From: VXNF01 sp965116465
GTDB taxonomy: Bacteria; Actinomycetota; Acidimicrobiia; Acidimicrobiales; CATQHL01
Reading direction: 5' to 3'
Length of the DNA stretch: 64,000 nucleotides
Assembly: GCA_965116465.1 (NCBI GenBank)
Contig: OZ220687.1
Location: 1,984,001-2,048,000 of the forward strand
Part shown: positions 1 to 11,848 of the stretch, piece by piece
Position numbering within the stretch: position 1 is the first letter of the stretch
How the letters are laid out: each line of letters starts with the position of its first letter
Made by a program: the position numbers and the translations under genes
The notes under the pieces: model-generated
Database searches by the model: none
What the model was told of the DNA's origin: nothing
Seen by the model: the letters and a program-made list of their open reading frames with translations, nothing else

Positions 1-1
1 C

Positions 2-2314
2 ACCGAGGACGGCGGGGTCAGCACGGTGACGGCAACGCTGACCGGGCCGGCGCCCGCGGCTTTCACGGTGACGGTGACCGCGACCGCCGCCTCGCCCGCT
101 CTGGCGGAGGACTTCTCGCTGAGCGAGAACGTCACGCTGAGCTTCGCGGCCGGCGGCTCGGCGAGCACCGGAACGGTGCTGATCACCGCGGTGGACAACG
201 ACGCCAGAGCGGACGACAAGACCGTGAGGGTGTCCGGGAGGGTCGCGGACGGATCGGGCGTGGAACCGCCGCCGGACCGGACGCTCACGATTCGCGACGA
301 CGAGCCGGCGTTCGTCGCGGTCTGCGATCGCACTGCGGGAGTGCGCGACGCCCTGGTCGAGGAGGCCGGCGCGGGCACGTGCGATCAAGTGACCGGGGCC
401 GACTTGGACGGGATCGAGTCTTTCGACCTGGGCGGTGCGGGCATCACGTCGCTCAGGGAGGGCGACTTCTCGGGGCTGACGCAAGTGGAGACGATCACAC
501 TGGTCAGCAATCAACTAGGGACATTGCCTGCGGGCATCTTCCACGGGTTGTCCCGCCTGGACACGATCTTCCTGCAACGCAATCCATCACTCTCGCTCCC
601 ACCGGGGATCTTCGCCGGGCTGACGGGGCTCGACGAGCTGCGTTTGCATTGGCACCAACTCCCCGTCGGCTTGAAACGGGTCGCGCCGGGCCGGTTCGCC
701 GCCACCATCGCCACCGGCGCGCCATTCGACCTGGTTGTGCGGGTCTCGGTGACCAACGGCGCGTTGTCCGGGGGCGCGAGCAGCCTGACGATCCCTGCGG
801 GCAGCATCGAGAGCGGCGCCGTGGCCGTTGCCCGCACCGCCCCGGGCGCGGTCGAGGTGGACATCGCCGGCTTCCCGGTGCTGCCCATCGGACACTTCTG
901 GTACACGTTCGTCGAGGCCGACGGATTGCCCCTCGAGGTGATCGAGGCCGAGGCCTCCAACACCGTGCCGACGATCACGACGTCGAGCCCCATCGTGGTG
1001 GCGGAGAACGGCACTGCGGTGGCAGCGCTCGAAGCCTCGGATCCGGATGCCGGCCATGTGTTCACCTGGACCAAGACCGGTGGCGCGGACGCCGACCGCT
1101 TCGAGCTGTCGCCGGGAGGGATCCTGCGTTTCGTGGCGGCCCCCGACTACGAGACGCCGGCGGACCTCGCCGGCACCGATCCGCCGAGTCCGGCGGGGGA
1201 CAACGAGTACGTCGTGACGGTGGAGGTGGCCGACGGGCAGGGGGGTCGGGCGAGCAAGGCGTTGGTCGTGTCGGTGACGGATGAGGATGAGCACGAGACG
1301 GCGCTCCAGCTGGCGGCTTGGCATCCGGCGGTGGCGCCGACGGACCTGGCGGCGACGACGACCGATGCCTCGGTGTCGGTGTCGTGGGTGGTGCCGGCCC
1401 AACCCGCCGAGGTGTATGTGTCCGACATGTTCCTGGAGCGTGTCGATGCGGAGGGTTCGGTGCTGCACTCGATGGAGGTGTACTTGGATCTGGACACCTC
1501 GGAGGCCTCGTCGTGGTCCCACACCGACAAGGCAGGCCTGGCGACGGGCACCGAGTACTCCTACGTGGTCAGGATGGAGACCTCCGCGCACGGCGACGTG
1601 GTCTCCGAACAGGTCACCGCCACCACCCGGACCGATCCCCCCGCCGGGCCCGAGGCCCTGTCGGCGACCGTCGACGACGAAGGCGGCATGGTGTTGTCCT
1701 GGACGGTTCCCGACCAGCCCGCCTGGCTCGGCGATACGGCGTTGATGATGGTGAGGCGCCCATTCGGCCACAGGCTCGCCGACGTGTACTGGCAGCGCGG
1801 CACCAGCACCTACAGCTTCACCGACACCACCGCCCGGCGCGGCTACATGTACCCCTACACGGTGACGCTGCACGCCGCGGGCCGCAGCTTCGTGAGCAAC
1901 ACCGTCGAGGCGATGGTGCCCCCGCAAGTGGAGTCGGGGCCGGGCCCGCTGGCGGGCTTCAGCCTCATCGACGCTTCGGACCAGACCCTCATCGAGAGCC
2001 TCGACGACGGCGACGACATCACCCTGGAAGACCCCGCCACGGGCAGCTTCGCCATCCGAGCCGACATCGCCGCGGGCCGCACGGTCGGCAGCGTGCGCCT
2101 GGAACTGTCCGGCCCCACCACCGCCGGGCCCACCACCGAGAGTTGGGCGCCCTACTCCATGTGGCGCGACGACGGCCCCGACGCGCTGCGCGGCGCAGCG
2201 CTGTTGCCCGGCGACTACACCCTCACCGCCACCGCCACCTCCATGCGATACCACCGCGGCGACGTACTCGGAACCCTCGAGATCAACTTCACCATCACCT
2301 CCGCGAGCTTGTGA
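2..2314 (+). CDS. Surface/secreted multidomain protein, 5' truncated
   Basis: The reading frame is open from base 2, so the true start lies outside the window; the first internal Met is at 26. Counted from that Met, residues about 130-205 form leucine-rich repeats of the form GxFxGLxxLxxxxLxxN. Residues about 310-430 look like a cadherin/dystroglycan-type domain (VAENG, ASDPDAG, then VEVADGQGG). Two fibronectin type III-like domains follow (about 440-540 and 545-635), and then a C-terminal module I do not recognise. The opening residues resemble a Calx-beta-type repeat ending in a DDE motif. No LPXTG motif or C-terminal membrane anchor is visible. Such mosaics are typical of large extracellular adhesins or surface proteins; the ligand cannot be inferred. 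The stop overlaps the promoter proposed for the next small gene. Confidence 0.85.
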   Translation, partial: TEDGGVSTVTATLTGPAPAAFTVTVTATAASPALAEDFSLSENVTLSFAAGGSASTGTVLITAVDNDARADDKTVRVSGRVADGSGVEPPPDRTLTIRDDEPAFVAVCDRTAGVRDALVEEAGAGTCDQVTGADLDGIESFDLGGAGITSLREGDFSGLTQVETITLVSNQLGTLPAGIFHGLSRLDTIFLQRNPSLSLPPGIFAGLTGLDELRLHWHQLPVGLKRVAPGRFAATIATGAPFDLVVRVSVTNGALSGGASSLTIPAGSIESGAVAVARTAPGAVEVDIAGFPVLPIGHFWYTFVEADGLPLEVIEAEASNTVPTITTSSPIVVAENGTAVAALEASDPDAGHVFTWTKTGGADADRFELSPGGILRFVAAPDYETPADLAGTDPPSPAGDNEYVVTVEVADGQGGRASKALVVSVTDEDEHETALQLAAWHPAVAPTDLAATTTDASVSVSWVVPAQPAEVYVSDMFLERVDAEGSVLHSMEVYLDLDTSEASSWSHTDKAGLATGTEYSYVVRMETSAHGDVVSEQVTATTRTDPPAGPEALSATVDDEGGMVLSWTVPDQPAWLGDTALMMVRRPFGHRLADVYWQRGTSTYSFTDTTARRGYMYPYTVTLHAAGRSFVSNTVEAMVPPQVESGPGPLAGFSLIDASDQTLIESLDDGDDITLEDPATGSFAIRADIAAGRTVGSVRLELSGPTTAGPTTESWAPYSMWRDDGPDALRGAALLPGDYTLTATATSMRYHRGDVLGTLEINFTITSASL

Positions 2315-2336
2315 TCCGATGCCGCTCTCGTATACT
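2309..2336 (+). promoter_or_regulatory. Promoter TTGTGA-16-TATACT before the 24-aa gene
   Basis: TTGTGA at 2309-2314 and TATACT at 2331-2336 are separated by 16 nt and closely match a housekeeping sigma promoter. The -10 ends 8 nt before the ATG at 2345, so the transcript would have almost no leader. The -35 overlaps the stop codon of the upstream surface-protein gene. Confidence 0.6.
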
Positions 2337-2344
2337 CCGGTGCA

Positions 2345-2419
2345 ATGAAGAAGTTCTTCCTCTTCGTCTTGGTAGCGGTGCTCGTGGCCTGGGTGGCCAA
2401 GAAGGTCCGCGAGGTCTGA
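2345..2419 (+). CDS. 24-residue single-pass membrane peptide (DLW-39-like)
   Basis: This is a short gene starting MKKFFLFVL and ending AKKVREV: two lysines, about 14 hydrophobic residues, then a basic tail. The shape matches the N-terminus of the small actinobacterial DLW-39 family, but the family's C-terminal DLW segment is missing, so the assignment is tentative. Support for a real gene comes from the strong promoter directly upstream and from clean initiation at ATG 2345. The function of this family is unknown. It sits alone between the surface protein and the Tad locus. Confidence 0.45.
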   Translation: MKKFFLFVLVAVLVAWVAKKVREV

Positions 2420-2596
2420 CCCCCTGATCATCCGGCGCCCGGCCCGGCCGGGCCCGGTTCCCGACTCGGCGCCTCGGGCGCCCGTCAACTCCAGCGCCCC
2501 CGGCCGGCTGACCCTGCCGGGGCGCCCTTCACTTCGGCTTCCCCCTGAACCGTTCGACGCGCCCGCCGATGGGCGCGCCATCAAGGGGAGGCAGAG

Positions 2597-3307
2597 ATGT
2601 ACGTTGCGTTCTGGTCGGTCAAGGGTGGTTCGGGGACGTCGGTCACCGCGGCGCTGGCGGCGCGGCGGTGGGCGGCCACCACCGACGCCGGTGCCCTGCT
2701 GGTCGACCTCTGCGGCGATGCCGCGGGCCTGTTGGGGGTGCCCGAGCCCGCCACGCCCGGTGTCGCGGATTGGTTGAACGTCGGCGACGAGGTGCAGATC
2801 GATGCGCTGCGTCGCCTCGAGCGCGAGGTCGCCTCGGGGCTCTCGCTGCTGCACCGGGGTGCAGGGGCGCTGTGCCGGACCGACCGGGCGGAGGTGATGG
2901 CGCGCGAGCTGGCCGCCGACCATCGCGTGGCGGTCGTGGACGGGGGCTGCCTGTGGCGGGCCGGCGGTGAGGAGGCCGGCGGTACGGCTGCAGGGGCGGC
3001 TCCCGATGACCTCGACGTCCGCCGCCGGATCGTCGCCGGCGCCGACAGGTCCTGGCTGGTGACCCGGGCCTGCTTCCTGGCGTTGCGCCGGGCGGCGCGG
3101 GCGCCGCTGCAGCCGACCGGTGTGGTGCTGCTCAGCGAGCCCGGCCGACCGCTGACCGCCGGCGACGTGGAGGACGTGGTCGGGGCGCCGGTGGTGCTCC
3201 GTCTGGACGTCGACCCGTCGGTGGCGCGGGCGGTGGATGCCGGGCTGCTGGCCAGCCGCGTCCCCGCGGCTCTGGACCGGGCACTGGCCCAGGCCGCCCC
3301 GGCATGA
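2597..3307 (+). CDS. TadZ/CpaE-like P-loop ATPase of the Tad pilus
   Basis: This 236-residue protein carries a deviant Walker A motif KGGSGTS (residues 9-15), as in ParA/MinD/CpaE ATPases, and a second LLVDLCGD segment near 36. In Tad systems the CpaE/TadZ protein positions the secretion machinery at the cell pole. The start ATG follows a good GGGGAGG ribosome site. The stop overlaps the start of the TadA-type ATPase gene, so the two are translationally coupled. The last Walker A residue is Ser rather than Thr, which is acceptable for nucleotide binding. It lacks the long N-terminal receiver domain of some CpaE proteins. Confidence 0.8.
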   Translation: MYVAFWSVKGGSGTSVTAALAARRWAATTDAGALLVDLCGDAAGLLGVPEPATPGVADWLNVGDEVQIDALRRLEREVASGLSLLHRGAGALCRTDRAEVMARELAADHRVAVVDGGCLWRAGGEEAGGTAAGAAPDDLDVRRRIVAGADRSWLVTRACFLALRRAARAPLQPTGVVLLSEPGRPLTAGDVEDVVGAPVVLRLDVDPSVARAVDAGLLASRVPAALDRALAQAAPA

Positions 3308-4554
3308 GCGGCGGCGAACCCGGCGCTGCTTCCGGGTCCTGCCCGACCCGCCCGGTGTCCGGGGACCGCAGCGGAGCCGCCGGCGAGCCGTTCGCGCCGA
3401 TCGAAGCCGAACTGCACGGCCTCGTCGTGGAGGCATGCCTGGCCGGCGAGCCGATCGGCCTCGAGCAGATCGGTGAGATGGTGCGCCAGCGCGCGCCGCT
3501 GCTGAGCCCCGAGGTCCAGGCCACGCTGACGCAGCGCGTGGAGGCCCGTCTCGCCGGTCTGGGACCGCTGGAGGCCCTGGTGGGCGTCGAGACGGTGACC
3601 GACGTCATGGTCAACGGGCCCGGCGCCGTCTGGGTGGAGGAGGGCGGGACGCTGCGCCGCACCGCGGTGAGGGTGGACGAGTCCACCCTGGGCCAACTCA
3701 TCGAGAGGGTCGTCGCCCCGCTGGGGTTGCGGGCCGACCGCACGTCGCCGCTGGTGGACGCGCGGCTTCCCGACGGCTCACGGGTCAACGTCGTCATGCC
3801 CCCGGTGGCCGTCGACGGGCCCTACCTGATCATCCGCCGTTTCCAGGCCTGTGCGCTGCGGCTCGAGGACTTTGCCGCCCCGCCGGTGGCGGCGCTGCTG
3901 CGCTGGATGGTGTCGGCCCGGGCGAACATCGTGGTGAGCGGCGGGACCGGGGCCGGCAAGACCACGCTCCTGAACACCATGGCCGCGCACATCCCGACGG
4001 ATCAGCGGATCGTGACCGTCGAGGACGCCGCCGAACTGGATCTGCAGGCCGCCCACGTCGTCCGCCTGGAGGCGCGGCCGTCCAGCATCGAGGGGCTGGC
4101 GGCGGTCACCGTGCGAGACCTCGTGCGCAACGCGCTGCGGATGCGCCCCGACCGGATCCTCGTCGGCGAGGTCCGGGGGGCAGAGGCGTTCGACATGTTG
4201 CAGGCCATGAACACGGGCCACGACGGCTGCCTGTCCACCTGTCATGCCAACAGCCCGCCCGACGCTTTGGGCCGCCTCGAGACGATGGTGCTCATGGCCG
4301 GTTCCGGTCTGCCGTTGCAGGCCGTGCGCGATCAGATCGGCGCCGCGGTGGACTTCATCGTCCACCTGGCCCGGGGTCCGGCCGGCGGCCGCCGCGTCGT
4401 CGGCGTGGCCGAGGTGCGCGACGGCCCCGGCCGGCTCGCCACTCTGGCCGACGCCACGGCCCTGCGGGCCCTGCCGGAGTCGGTGCCGCGCGCCTTCGAT
4501 GCGCCGCCGGCCGATCCGGCGTGGTTCGATCTGGCAGGCGGGGATGGCTCGTGA
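3304..4554 (+). CDS. tadA: Tad/Flp pilus assembly ATPase TadA (CpaF)
   Basis: This 416-residue type II/IV secretion ATPase should power Flp pilin extension at the inner membrane. Walker A GGTGAGKTT is at about 213-221 and Walker B ILVGEVRG at about 285-292, followed by the family-typical GHDGCLSTCHANS segment near 305-317. The N-terminal region (about 30-190) matches the helical domain that packs on the ATPase. The ATG overlaps the preceding stop by 4 nt, and the stop overlaps the GTG of tadB, giving a tightly coupled operon. Confidence 0.95.
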   Translation: MSGGEPGAASGSCPTRPVSGDRSGAAGEPFAPIEAELHGLVVEACLAGEPIGLEQIGEMVRQRAPLLSPEVQATLTQRVEARLAGLGPLEALVGVETVTDVMVNGPGAVWVEEGGTLRRTAVRVDESTLGQLIERVVAPLGLRADRTSPLVDARLPDGSRVNVVMPPVAVDGPYLIIRRFQACALRLEDFAAPPVAALLRWMVSARANIVVSGGTGAGKTTLLNTMAAHIPTDQRIVTVEDAAELDLQAAHVVRLEARPSSIEGLAAVTVRDLVRNALRMRPDRILVGEVRGAEAFDMLQAMNTGHDGCLSTCHANSPPDALGRLETMVLMAGSGLPLQAVRDQIGAAVDFIVHLARGPAGGRRVVGVAEVRDGPGRLATLADATALRALPESVPRAFDAPPADPAWFDLAGGDGS

Positions 4555-5492
4555 CCGGCGCCTTCGGTTACACGGTGGCGATCGTGGTGGCGGCGCTGGC
4601 GCTGCGCCGCCTACCGGTCGAGTTGTCCCGCTGGCGGGCCCGCAGGCGCAGCCGGCTGCTGGCCGACCTGCCCGGGGGCGGGGCGGGCTCCGGCACGCCC
4701 GCCGCCCCGTCGCGTCAGCGGCAGGGAGAACCGCGTCCAGGTCACGCGGCCGGTCGCCTGCGTCGCAGGTTGCGGCGCGCCCTGGAGGACGCCGCCGTTG
4801 CGGGTGGCGAGTCTCGGGCCGTCGCCGTCTGGGGAGCGGCCGTCGGGGTGGGATTCCTGGGGGGTCTGTTCCTGGCAGCGGTGCCCGGAGCCTTGATCGG
4901 CGCCGGCGCCGGCCTGCTCGGGCCACCCGCGGCGTTGTGGGCGGCGAGGCACCGGGGGGCGCGGCTGGTCGTCGAGGCGCTGCCGGACTTCCTCGAGCGG
5001 GTCGCCCGCTCGCTGCGGGCCGGCGTCTCCACGGTGGCTGCTCTGGAGGAGGTTCTCCCGGCGGCCGGCCCGCTCGGCGCCGATCTCCGCAGGGTGCTGG
5101 CCGACGTGCGGGCGGGCAGCCCGCTGGCCGCGGCGCTCGACGGTTGGTGTTCCCGCTGTCCCCTTCCGGAGGTGAACCTGGCGGCCGCAGCGCTCTCCGT
5201 CGGTGCCGATACCGGCGGCCGGCGGGCGCCGGCGGTCGACGGTGTGGCGGCCACGCTGCGCGGGGCGCGGGCCACCCGGCGCGAGGTCGCCTCGCTGGCC
5301 CAGCAGGGCCGCCTGTCGGGACTGATGATCGCCCTGCTGCCGGTCTGCTTCCTGGGGCTGTCGGCGATGATCGACCGCGACTCGGTAACCGCCCTCTACG
5401 GCACGCCGGTGGGAATCGTGTGCCTCGTCGCCGGCGGCGCCCTGAACGTCGTGGCCTTCGTCTGGATGCACCGGATCACACGGCTCCGATGA
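4551..5492 (+). CDS. tadB: Tad pilus inner-membrane protein TadB (GspF family)
   Basis: This 313-residue protein starts at GTG 4551, which overlaps the tadA stop as GTGA. It has an N-terminal hydrophobic segment, a central hydrophobic hairpin (about residues 90-130), the GspF core containing LPDFLERVARSLRAG, and two C-terminal membrane segments. With TadC it forms the platform through which TadA drives pilin polymerisation. The open frame could begin 30 nt earlier, but that would lie inside tadA and lacks a ribosome site. Confidence 0.88.
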   Translation: MTGAFGYTVAIVVAALALRRLPVELSRWRARRRSRLLADLPGGGAGSGTPAAPSRQRQGEPRPGHAAGRLRRRLRRALEDAAVAGGESRAVAVWGAAVGVGFLGGLFLAAVPGALIGAGAGLLGPPAALWAARHRGARLVVEALPDFLERVARSLRAGVSTVAALEEVLPAAGPLGADLRRVLADVRAGSPLAAALDGWCSRCPLPEVNLAAAALSVGADTGGRRAPAVDGVAATLRGARATRREVASLAQQGRLSGLMIALLPVCFLGLSAMIDRDSVTALYGTPVGIVCLVAGGALNVVAFVWMHRITRLR

Positions 5493-6265
5493 CCTCTCTG
5501 ACGGCGGCCTGGGGGTGCGCGCTCGTGTGGGGCGCGTTGCTGCTGCGTCCTCCGGCGCCGGGGGTGCGGGCACGTCTGGGGGTGCTGTGCCCCGCCGGGT
5601 CGCGCCGCCCGGCCCGCCCGCTGGCGTCGCTGGGGCGGATCCTGCGCGCGCTCGCCGGGCGCCCGCCCGATGCCGCCGCCGACCGCCGGGCGGGATCGGT
5701 GGCGCTGGTGCTGGTGGCCGGGGCGGCCGTCGACGTCCCGGCGGGCCTGGCGCTCGCGGCGGTGAGTTGGTTCGTGCTGCGCCGGCGGGCCGAGCGCCGG
5801 CGGCGCCGCGAGGCGGCGGCGGTCCTGGCGGAACTGCCCGAGGCGGTGGACCTGTTCGCCCTCGCCGCCAGTGCGGGACTGAGCGTGCGCCTCGCCGCCG
5901 AGGCGGTGGCGCCCCGTCTGGCGGGGCCCATCGGGAGGGCGCTCGGACGGGCGGTCCACCAGATGCGGCTGGGCGTGGACGTGGCGGAGGCTCTGGAAAC
6001 CCTCACCCGTGCACCGACCGGCGATGCGCTGCGACTGCTGGTGCGCCCCCTCACCGACTCCCTGCGCTACGGCGCCGCCGCCGGACCCGCCCTCGAGAGG
6101 GCCGCGGTGGTGGCTCGCGCCGAGCGGCGACGGCAGGCCGAGGCAGCCGCCCGGCGGGTCCCGCTGCGGCTGCTGTTCCCGCTGACGCTGTGCGTCCTCC
6201 CGGCGTTCGTGCTGCTGACGATCGTGCCCACGGTGGCGCAGTCGCTGGAACTCGTGCGGTTCTGA
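5489..6265 (+). CDS. tadC: Tad pilus inner-membrane protein TadC (GspF family)
   Basis: This 258-residue protein starts at ATG 5489 with an ATGA overlap on the tadB stop. It contains the GspF-type segment ELPEAVDLFALAASAGLSV and a C-terminal hydrophobic pair ending in PTVAQSL. It is the second platform component of the Tad machine. The same frame stays open far upstream inside tadA and tadB, but that stretch is only a GC-bias shadow. It is followed by a 72-nt gap containing short CCCTGAT repeats and then the pilin gene. Confidence 0.88.
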   Translation: MTSLTAAWGCALVWGALLLRPPAPGVRARLGVLCPAGSRRPARPLASLGRILRALAGRPPDAAADRRAGSVALVLVAGAAVDVPAGLALAAVSWFVLRRRAERRRRREAAAVLAELPEAVDLFALAASAGLSVRLAAEAVAPRLAGPIGRALGRAVHQMRLGVDVAEALETLTRAPTGDALRLLVRPLTDSLRYGAAAGPALERAAVVARAERRRQAEAAARRVPLRLLFPLTLCVLPAFVLLTIVPTVAQSLELVRF

Positions 6266-6337
6266 TCCGACCCCGACCCTGATCCCTGATCCCTGACCCT
6301 CGCCCCGACGCCAAACCCACAACCAGGAGGATCCACC

Positions 6338-6607
6338 ATGACGACGGCTTCGCCGACACCCTCGAAGACACCTTCAACCGCAGGTTCGACCACAGTCTCA
6401 ACCTCCAGCCGGCGGGCGCGGCCCGCGCCCGGTCGCCGGCTGCTCCGGCGGGCCGCCCAGTCGGGTCAGGCCACGGCCGAGTACGCCCTCGTGCTGTTGG
6501 GCGTGGCGCTCATCGCCGTGCTCGTCCTGGACTGGGCGCGGAACACCAACATGATCAGCCGCCTGCTCAACGCGGTGTTCCGGTCGATCAGCAAGCTCAT
6601 CACGTGA
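6338..6607 (+). CDS. Flp/DUF4244-type pilin precursor
   Basis: This 89-residue protein has a Ser/Thr-rich N-terminus, an Arg-rich stretch, then the pilin-like core GQATAEYALVLLGVALIAV and a short amphipathic tail. The Glu five residues after the Gly is typical of class III signal peptides cut by a prepilin peptidase. No peptidase gene is present in this window. It follows an AGGAGG site and lies between tadC and the TadE-like gene. The roughly 45-residue leader is long for a Flp pilin but normal for DUF4244 proteins of actinobacteria. Confidence 0.8.
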   Translation: MTTASPTPSKTPSTAGSTTVSTSSRRARPAPGRRLLRRAAQSGQATAEYALVLLGVALIAVLVLDWARNTNMISRLLNAVFRSISKLIT

Positions 6608-7011
6608 GACGGTCCGGCGCCGAAGTTGCTGAAGACACCGGCGCCCGGCCGACCCGTCAGGGTCAGGCGACCGTGGAGCTGGCACTGCTGATGCCGCTGC
6701 TGATGGTGGTCGCGCTGTTCCTGGCACAGCTGGCGCTGGCGGCGCGCGATCAGATCATGGTGACCCACGCGGCCCGTGAGGCGGCCCGCGCCGTGGCCGT
6801 CGGCAACGATGCCGCCGTGGCACGGTCGGCCGCGCTGGCGGCCGCACGCCTCGACCCGCGGCGCCTGCGGGTACACGTCGAGGAACTGCCGGGGACCGGC
6901 AACGTCGCAGTCCGGCTCGACTACCGCTCGCCGGTGCGATTCGCGCCGCTGGGGATCGTGCTGGACGATCTGGTCCTGTCGGGCGAGGCGACCATGCGGA
7001 GCGAACGCTGA
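6604..7011 (+). CDS. TadE-like minor pilin
   Basis: This 135-residue protein starts at GTG 6604, overlapping the pilin stop (GTGA). It has the TadE signature GQATVELALLMPLLMVVALF at about residues 19-38 and then an AAREAARAVAVG segment typical of TadE/TadG pseudopilins. It is probably processed by the same prepilin peptidase as the pilin and incorporated as a minor subunit. No TadF or TadG gene follows, so the locus is a minimal actinobacterial Tad set. Confidence 0.8.
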   Translation: MRRSGAEVAEDTGARPTRQGQATVELALLMPLLMVVALFLAQLALAARDQIMVTHAAREAARAVAVGNDAAVARSAALAAARLDPRRLRVHVEELPGTGNVAVRLDYRSPVRFAPLGIVLDDLVLSGEATMRSER

Positions 7012-7105
7012 ACGCTCCGCGCCGGACGCTCCGCAGCCGGAGCACCCCGTCCCGGTACTGTGAACGCGAAGGAACCTCGCCCTTCCGGACCCGGGACACT
7101 TGCCG

Positions 7106-7552
7106 ATGGCGGCAGCACACGACCGCGGCGACGCGGTGGAAATCAAGATCCCGCCGCGTACCGAGTACGTGGCGATGGTGCGACGCTTCGTCAGCGAGGT
7201 CGTGGCCCGGCAGGCCGGGGTGGAGGTGCAGCGGTTGGAGGATCTGCGGGTCGCCGTCTCCGAGGCCGTCACCAACGCCGTCGCCGCCCACGCCGCACGC
7301 CGCATCGCCGCGCCGATCAGGATCTGCTGCGTCTCGGCTCCGGGGCGGGTCGAGATCGGCGTCTACGACCGTGGTGGGGGATTCGATCCCGCGACGGTGC
7401 CCGAGCCCCTCGATCCGGCCGATCCCAGCAGGTTGGACACCGAGAAGGGCATGGGCCTGTGGCTGATGCGGGTCATGTCCGACGACCATTCCATCGCCAC
7501 GAGCCGTCGCGGCACCGAGGTGCGGCTGGTGGTGCACACCTCGGCGGGCTAG
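7106..7552 (+). CDS. Anti-sigma/serine-kinase-type ATP-binding protein (RsbW/SpoIIAB-like)
   Basis: This is a stand-alone GHKL ATPase fold of 148 residues. The N box is SEAVTNAVAAH, the G1 box DRGGGFDP and the G2 box GMGLWLMRVM. Such proteins bind and inhibit alternative sigma factors or phosphorylate an anti-anti-sigma partner; no sigma factor or STAS partner is next to it here. ATG 7106 is preferred over the in-frame TTG 7100. It lies 94 nt after the Tad genes on the same strand, so it may or may not be co-transcribed with them. Confidence 0.75.
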   Translation: MAAAHDRGDAVEIKIPPRTEYVAMVRRFVSEVVARQAGVEVQRLEDLRVAVSEAVTNAVAAHAARRIAAPIRICCVSAPGRVEIGVYDRGGGFDPATVPEPLDPADPSRLDTEKGMGLWLMRVMSDDHSIATSRRGTEVRLVVHTSAG

Positions 7553-7694
7553 CCGGCCCGGGCGTCAGCGGTGCACCGGATGGTCACCTCCGGACACCGC
7601 ACGCGCCGCCGTCCGGCCCCCGTGGTGGGCGGTCGGCAGGGCGGGCGAGCCGCTAGCGTGCCAGAGTCGTCGGGCGAGTTTGTCGGGGAAAGTC

Positions 7695-9134
7695 ATGCCG
7701 AGTGACCGGAACATCGAGGGCGACGAGCAGGCGGAACCGCCGGTTCCCGACACGCATGCCCGCGGGGACGGCGAGCACCACGCAGCGGGCTCACCGCCCG
7801 ACAGCAGCCTGACGTTCATCGGGCGCGACAGCGCCCTGGCCCGCACGGTGGGCCGCCCGCTGCTGCATTTCCTCCACATCGAGACCTCCGGGGGGATCCT
7901 GCTCCTGCTCGCCACCGCCGCAGCCCTCATCTGGGTCAACTCGCCCGTCGGAGACAGCTACGCGCACTTCTGGCATACCCCCATCGAGATCACGGTGAGC
8001 GACTTCGTTGTCTTCGACGAGGACCTGCACGGGTTCGTGAACGACGCGCTCATGGCGCTGTTCTTCTTCGTGGTGGGCCTGGAGATCAAGCGCGAGTTGG
8101 TGACCGGCCGGCTCCGGCGGCCGCGCGACGCGATGCTGCCGGCGGTCGCCGCGCTGGGAGGCATGGTCGTGCCCGCGCTGGTCTACCTGGCGTTCAACCT
8201 GGGTGGTGACAATCTGAATGGCTGGGGAGTGCCGATGGCCACCGACATCGCCTTCGCCGTCGGCGTGGTGTCCCTCGTCGGCAAGTGGGTCCCGGGCTGG
8301 CTCCGCCTGTTCCTGCTGACACTGGCGATCGTGGACGACATCGGTGCGATCCTCGTGATCGCCATCTTCTACACCTCCGACATCTCGCTGGGATGGCTCG
8401 GGCTGGCGGCGCTGCTGTGCGTCCTGATCTCCACCCTGACACGGATCCGCGTGTGGCAGTGGCCCGTCTACATGATCATCGGCGTCTTCGTGTGGTGGGC
8501 GACTCTGAACTCCGGCGTCCACGCCACGATCGCGGGCGTCGCCCTCGGGCTGCTGACGCCGGCCAAGCCGCTGCAGCGGGATGTCGATGCCCGGTCGGTG
8601 GCCCGCTGGTTGCAGGACAAGTCGACGATCTCGGTCACCGACATCCGGCGAGCCAACTTCGGCATCTCCGAGTCGCGCTCGGTGGCCGAGCGTCTCGAGG
8701 TGGCGTTGCACCCGTACGTCAGCTACCTCATCGTGCCGATCTTCGCCCTGGCGAACGCCGGAGTGGTGCTCAGCAGCGACTCGCTGCGCGGCGCGGCCTC
8801 CTCGTCGGTCACCATCGGTGTGGCGCTCGGGCTGCTGGTGGGAAAGACCGTCGGCGTCTCGGGATTCACACTGCTGGCCACGAGATTCGGCCTCAGTTCC
8901 CTGCCGGCAGGGGTCAGCAGGCTGCACGTCGTGGGGGTGTCGATCGTGGCGGGCATCGGCTTCACCGTTGCGCTGTTCGTGACGGCGCTGGCGTTCGAGG
9001 GGTCCGCCGCGGGCGACGAGGCCAAGATCGGCGTCCTGGTCGCCTCCCTGGTGGCCGCCGTCGTGGGGCTGATCGTGCTGCGACTGGCGGGTAGCCGGTC
9101 CATTGCCGCGCTGGCGGCATCCGGACGCGCCTAG
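7695..9134 (+). CDS. nhaA: Na+/H+ antiporter NhaA
   Basis: This 479-residue polytopic membrane protein exchanges external protons for internal sodium. The family's paired aspartates are in LAIVDDIGAILVIAIFY, and the conserved segments ALFFFVVGLEIKRE and VPMATDIAFAVGV are intact. ATG 7695 is preceded by GGGGAA at good spacing, so it is chosen over the upstream TTG at 7680. The N-terminus carries about 45 extra polar residues before the first membrane segment. It is monocistronic between the anti-sigma-like gene and topA. Confidence 0.95.
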   Translation: MPSDRNIEGDEQAEPPVPDTHARGDGEHHAAGSPPDSSLTFIGRDSALARTVGRPLLHFLHIETSGGILLLLATAAALIWVNSPVGDSYAHFWHTPIEITVSDFVVFDEDLHGFVNDALMALFFFVVGLEIKRELVTGRLRRPRDAMLPAVAALGGMVVPALVYLAFNLGGDNLNGWGVPMATDIAFAVGVVSLVGKWVPGWLRLFLLTLAIVDDIGAILVIAIFYTSDISLGWLGLAALLCVLISTLTRIRVWQWPVYMIIGVFVWWATLNSGVHATIAGVALGLLTPAKPLQRDVDARSVARWLQDKSTISVTDIRRANFGISESRSVAERLEVALHPYVSYLIVPIFALANAGVVLSSDSLRGAASSSVTIGVALGLLVGKTVGVSGFTLLATRFGLSSLPAGVSRLHVVGVSIVAGIGFTVALFVTALAFEGSAAGDEAKIGVLVASLVAAVVGLIVLRLAGSRSIAALAASGRA

Positions 9135-9138
9135 CCCG

Positions 9139-9144
9139 TATCTT
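9139..9144 (+). promoter_or_regulatory. -10 box TATCTT of topA
   Basis: TATCTT ends 7 nt before ATG 9152, which predicts a leaderless topA transcript. No convincing -35 is visible. The same arrangement precedes several other genes in this window. Confidence 0.4.
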
Positions 9145-9151
9145 GCTGCCC

Positions 9152-11837
<2,686 letters not shown>

Positions 11838-11848
<11 letters not shown>

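Noticed and set aside
587..3436. 949-residue minus-strand open frame, and similar long antisense frames (for example 10217-12295, 11673-14087, 33908-35479, 36954-38663)
   Set aside because: They lie opposite well-supported genes, are rich in Arg/Pro/Gly/His as expected from GC-rich antisense reading, and show no domain motifs.
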